64,000 bases of DNA from Spirochaetia bacterium. Its GTDB lineage: Bacteria > Spirochaetota > Spirochaetia > Treponematales > Treponemataceae. The notes beneath the pieces are model-generated. The model was not told the DNA's origin and ran no database searches. It saw only the letters and a list, made by a program, of their open reading frames with translations. The position numbers were made by a program, and so were the translations under genes. Positions 62,701 to 64,000 of the stretch are shown one piece after another. The stretch is taken from NCBI GenBank assembly GCA_022768865.1, contig JALELH010000027.1, positions 23,725-87,724 on the forward strand. The letters are read 5' to 3'. The first letter of the stretch is position 1. Each line of letters opens with the position of its first letter.

Positions 62701-63457
62701 CCTTTAAAAGCTTTTTATGACCTATGGCAACAAGGGCATTCTGTGCTTCTGCATCTTCCCTGTTTGTGTAATGAACATCATTTGTAAGGACAAGGCCTAT
62801 GCCTAAATCTTTTGCAAGTTTAATTAATTTAGGCGCAACTTCAATCTGATCTGCAAGACCGTGATTCTGAAGTTCAATATAGTAATTTTCCTGGCCAAAA
62901 AGATCACGGTATTTTGCAGCAACTTCATAGGCTTCTTCATCGCGGCCGTTCATTAAAAGCTGTGGAATTTCGCCCTGAATGCAGGCAGAACAGCAGATTA
63001 AGCCTTCGTGATATTTTTCCAGAAGTTCAAAGTCAATACGCGGCTTAAAATAAACTCCTTCCGTAAAGGCTATGGAAGAAAGCCAGCTCATATTTTTATA
63101 GCCGGTCTGATTCTTGCAGAGAAGAATCAGGTGAAAATATTTTCCGTGCTTGCCGTTGCGTCCGTATGGAATTAACTTCTGTTCTTTATGGCTGCCGTAA
63201 GCAACATAGAATTCTTCCCCGACAATAGGATTGATTCCGTTTACATGGCAAAGCTTTTCAAAATTAAGTGCGCCAAACATATTGCCATGGTCTGTAAGGG
63301 CTAAAGCAGGCATATTCATTTGCTTTGCCTTTGCAACAAGTGCGTCAATTTTAGAACAGCCGTCAAGAAGGGAATAATCAGAGTGAACATGAAGATGAAC
63401 AAAATTGCTTACTGGAGTTCCCTCTGGTGCGGGATCAAATATGTGATAATCTGCCAT
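59720..63457 (-). CDS. dnaE: DNA polymerase III alpha subunit
   Basis: Replicative polymerase, 1245 residues. The N-terminal PHP domain has FVHLHVHSDYSLLDG. The catalytic palm carries the Asp triad in PDFDIDMDFDFR; GRGSGAGSLVAY and SLGGADMLRRAMGKK are conserved. The C-terminal OB fold (PKIWEQLKDKLKNEEVYAFRG-type, cut) is complete. There is no intein: the common insertion sites read through without a break. It is 80 residues longer than E. coli DnaE, mostly in loops. The start at 63457 is the first ATG (MADYHIFDP). Confidence 0.96.
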   Translation of the reverse strand: MADYHIFDPAPEGTPVSNFVHLHVHSDYSLLDGCSKIDALVAKAKQMNMPALALTDHGNMFGALNFEKLCHVNGINPIVGEEFYVAYGSHKEQKLIPYGRNGKHGKYFHLILLCKNQTGYKNMSWLSSIAFTEGVYFKPRIDFELLEKYHEGLICCSACIQGEIPQLLMNGRDEEAYEVAAKYRDLFGQENYYIELQNHGLADQIEVAPKLIKLAKDLGIGLVLTNDVHYTNREDAEAQNALVAIGHKKLLKDTPPMGGPEWYLKSESEMKKVLNGIQGVDEDIIKEAMDNTVKIASMCNLTIHQYTTPELKGTLPRFELPKEFQKHEDYTQNQDDYMRHIVEEGLRKRYPVITKEIRMRCEYELGIIFGMGFSGYFLIVWEFINWSKSTYDNIHDKPKHYIPIGPGRGSGAGSLVAYSMGITDIDPFRFKLIFERFLNPERVSMPDFDIDMDFDFRQEIIQHTRDLYGESQVGHIVTFGTLKPKNVIADVGRILDIPLAEVNMLKKCVPDNPKAKLKDCFSEPTEAKPDNGQLIPYKDDPKYAKLFELAMKLEGCIRNTGLHASGMVIGLTPLPDWAPVFAITDADGKMKTAVQYTMDIIEPCGLVKFDYLGLKTLSLIRYTEDIINSHLPEGAKPINTREIPDNDKETFDMFSRGETVAIFQFESPGMQKWMKALQPNCLDDLVAMNALYRPGPMAYIPNFVEGKKDPGKIKYPDPCLEGVLKETYGIMVYQEQVMQVAQKIAGFSLGGADMLRRAMGKKKLEVLMGKKKEFEEGAVKQGFTKEHADDIFEIMIPFAGYGFNKSHAAAYTVLAYRTGWLKCHYPAEFMAANLTNEITTTDGLPFYIEEARKMGVPVDAPDVNRSDINFDVVDGRIVFGLRGIKGMGTGAAAAIVKERKENGPFTSFMNFLDRCLKLRDSGTDEETGEKRAPKQLVNKKAIEVLIQTGGFDHLDQNRATLLKNYESAIIYEEKKLAEASFGQASLFEDAGIKEFADFKYEHVEEMPKMALLNMERDLIGCFVSGHPLDDWKNVMEKCSSVNSQNIMRCGKIALAEKTALEASGGNKWQRPKGTSYTAIGMLNGLKPFMAKSGKPMAFAKLYDMKGSIDITIFPKIWEQLKDKLKNEEVYAFRGTVDMGTPERPRETPSLVIDTMEDISTLQERSISEVHIQLTPGFSKVKDIAELKDIIFGEQGLGNCIVYFHLDNIKGKNYIVKANGQLNVSHSDEFIAGLKEAENVVDVWTA

Positions 63458-63567
63458 GAAAATAATATAGTATGTTTTAAGTAATTGTGCTATTATAAAA
63501 AAATAAAAAGTTTAAGTTGCTTAGAAAATAACAGACTTAACTTTAAACTGATTTAAAGGTGATTTTT

Positions 63568-63798
63568 ATGGTATCGATTATTGTTGGTGTAATTTTGATG
63601 GCTTTCTGTGCATTTGCATGCCTTCCGTGCGGACTTGGCTGGGGTGCAGATGTAATCAACTTCCTTAAAGGTTTTGTGCCTGCTTTTGCAGCATTCTGCG
63701 GTTTAATTTCCGTATTCATCGGATTTGCTGACTTAAGGGACAAAAAAGAAGCAAAAAAAGAAGAACTTGCAGCAAAGAAAGCAGAAGAAAATAAATAG
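63568..63798 (+). CDS. Small membrane protein of unknown function
   Basis: 76 residues with two hydrophobic segments (VSIIVGVILMAFCAFACLPC and GFVPAFAAFCGLISVFIGFA) and a lysine/glutamate-rich tail (DKKEAKKEELAAKKAEENK). The ATG at 63568 has GGTG upstream; an in-frame GTG 9 bases earlier is less likely. No family is recognised. It stands alone before the rplM operon. Confidence 0.7.
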   Translation: MVSIIVGVILMAFCAFACLPCGLGWGADVINFLKGFVPAFAAFCGLISVFIGFADLRDKKEAKKEELAAKKAEENK

Positions 63799-63838
63799 AA
63801 TTCTTATTTTGAATTCCTTTGAATTCAGGTAAATTCAA

Positions 63839-63868
63839 TTGACGCGGAACGGCCTTTTATGGTATCTT
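63839..63868 (+). promoter_or_regulatory. Probable promoter of rplM
   Basis: TTGACG (63839-63844), 18 bases, TATCTT (63863-63868). 5/6 and 4/6 to consensus. The leader is about 95 bases, with an inverted repeat TGGCAA...TTGCCA (7-base loop) near 63890-63908. Confidence 0.45.
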
Positions 63869-63965
63869 TTTATACCCCGTAAATAATTATGGCAACCGCT
63901 CATTGCCAGACGTTCAAAACTGGATGCAAAGTGGAGAACAAAACTTTTATTTGAAGGTAAACTAA

Positions 63966-64000
63966 ATGAAAACTATTTTTGCAAAGAATGCTGAAGTAAA
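63966..64000 (+). CDS. rplM: 50S ribosomal protein L13, N-terminal 11 codons (cut by window edge)
   Basis: Only MKTIFAKNAEV plus part of a codon is visible. It matches the start of bacterial L13 (E. coli MKTFTAKPETVKRDWYV) closely. RBS GAAGG lies about 10 bases upstream. It probably heads an rplM-rpsI operon beyond the window. Confidence 0.6.
   Translation, partial: MKTIFAKNAEV

Noticed and set aside
59720..63457. Intein or frameshift in dnaE
   Set aside because: The reading frame is continuous through the usual insertion sites and the motifs are complete.
63890..63908. LacI-type operator before rplM
   Set aside because: The half-sites are separated by 7 bases against 4 in the isomerase palindrome, and ribosomal genes are not expected to be under a sugar repressor. 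A leader hairpin is more likely.

Overview
The window looks like chromosomal DNA of a saccharolytic, motile Treponema-like spirochaete. The evidence is a FlaB-type core flagellin behind a sigma-28-type promoter, an alaS / SurA-like / nusB / TPR lipoprotein / groES / sigma-factor block that resembles the order I recall from Treponema pallidum, a short alanyl-tRNA synthetase, groES and groEL at separate loci, an HprK-HPr pair, many small lipoproteins and an AT-rich composition. The species cannot be named from the sequence alone. I found no tRNA, rRNA, CRISPR array or recognisable insertion-sequence transposase.

Layout. 1-5.5 kb: sbcD (cut by the window edge), sbcC and glutamate dehydrogenase gdhA. 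5.5-13.4 kb: a sugar locus with a KDPG-type aldolase, a LacI-family regulator, a MalEFG-type ABC importer without its own ATPase and a GH35 beta-galactosidase-like enzyme. Shared TCAAC/GTTGA operator-like palindromes overlap the promoters of the regulator and of the hydrolase. 13.5-16.1 kb: a copper P-type ATPase fused to a CopZ-like domain, with a strong internal ribosome-binding site. 16.1-27.5 kb: a pentose locus with a fucose/arabinose-isomerase-family enzyme, ribulokinase, ribulose-phosphate epimerase, a YtfQ/R/T-YjfF-type importer and an AraC regulator. An exonuclease III gene lies inside this locus, flanked by perfect 19-bp inverted repeats. 27.5-30.8 kb: flagellin, then a small accessory region with an orphan BrnA-like antitoxin, an array of 23-bp palindromic repeats, and a two-gene unknown module bracketed by 108-bp direct repeats made from the 3' end of the neighbouring gene.

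30.8-44.6 kb: a second AraC regulator, coaBC, an MscS channel, lipoproteins, an OppA-like binding protein, a large unknown protein, an acyltransferase, groEL, an acyl-CoA synthetase and a methyltransferase. 44.7-47.6 kb: hprK, ptsH, lexA and holA packed head to tail. 47.7-59.4 kb: rpsD, an AzlC-AzlD fusion, alaS, a SurA-like chaperone, nusB, a TPR lipoprotein, groES, an alternative sigma factor behind a sigma-54-type promoter, recG and yggT. 59.7-64 kb: dnaE, a small membrane protein and the first codons of rplM.

Most promising for follow-up: the 108-bp direct repeats around the two-gene module; two unlinked arrays of 23-bp alternating inverted half-sites with the same geometry but different sequence; the CopA-CopZ fusion with an in-frame internal start; the candidate sigma-54 to sigma-70-family cascade; and a mosaic intergenic repeat family shared by the 19.1-kb and 59.5-kb gaps.
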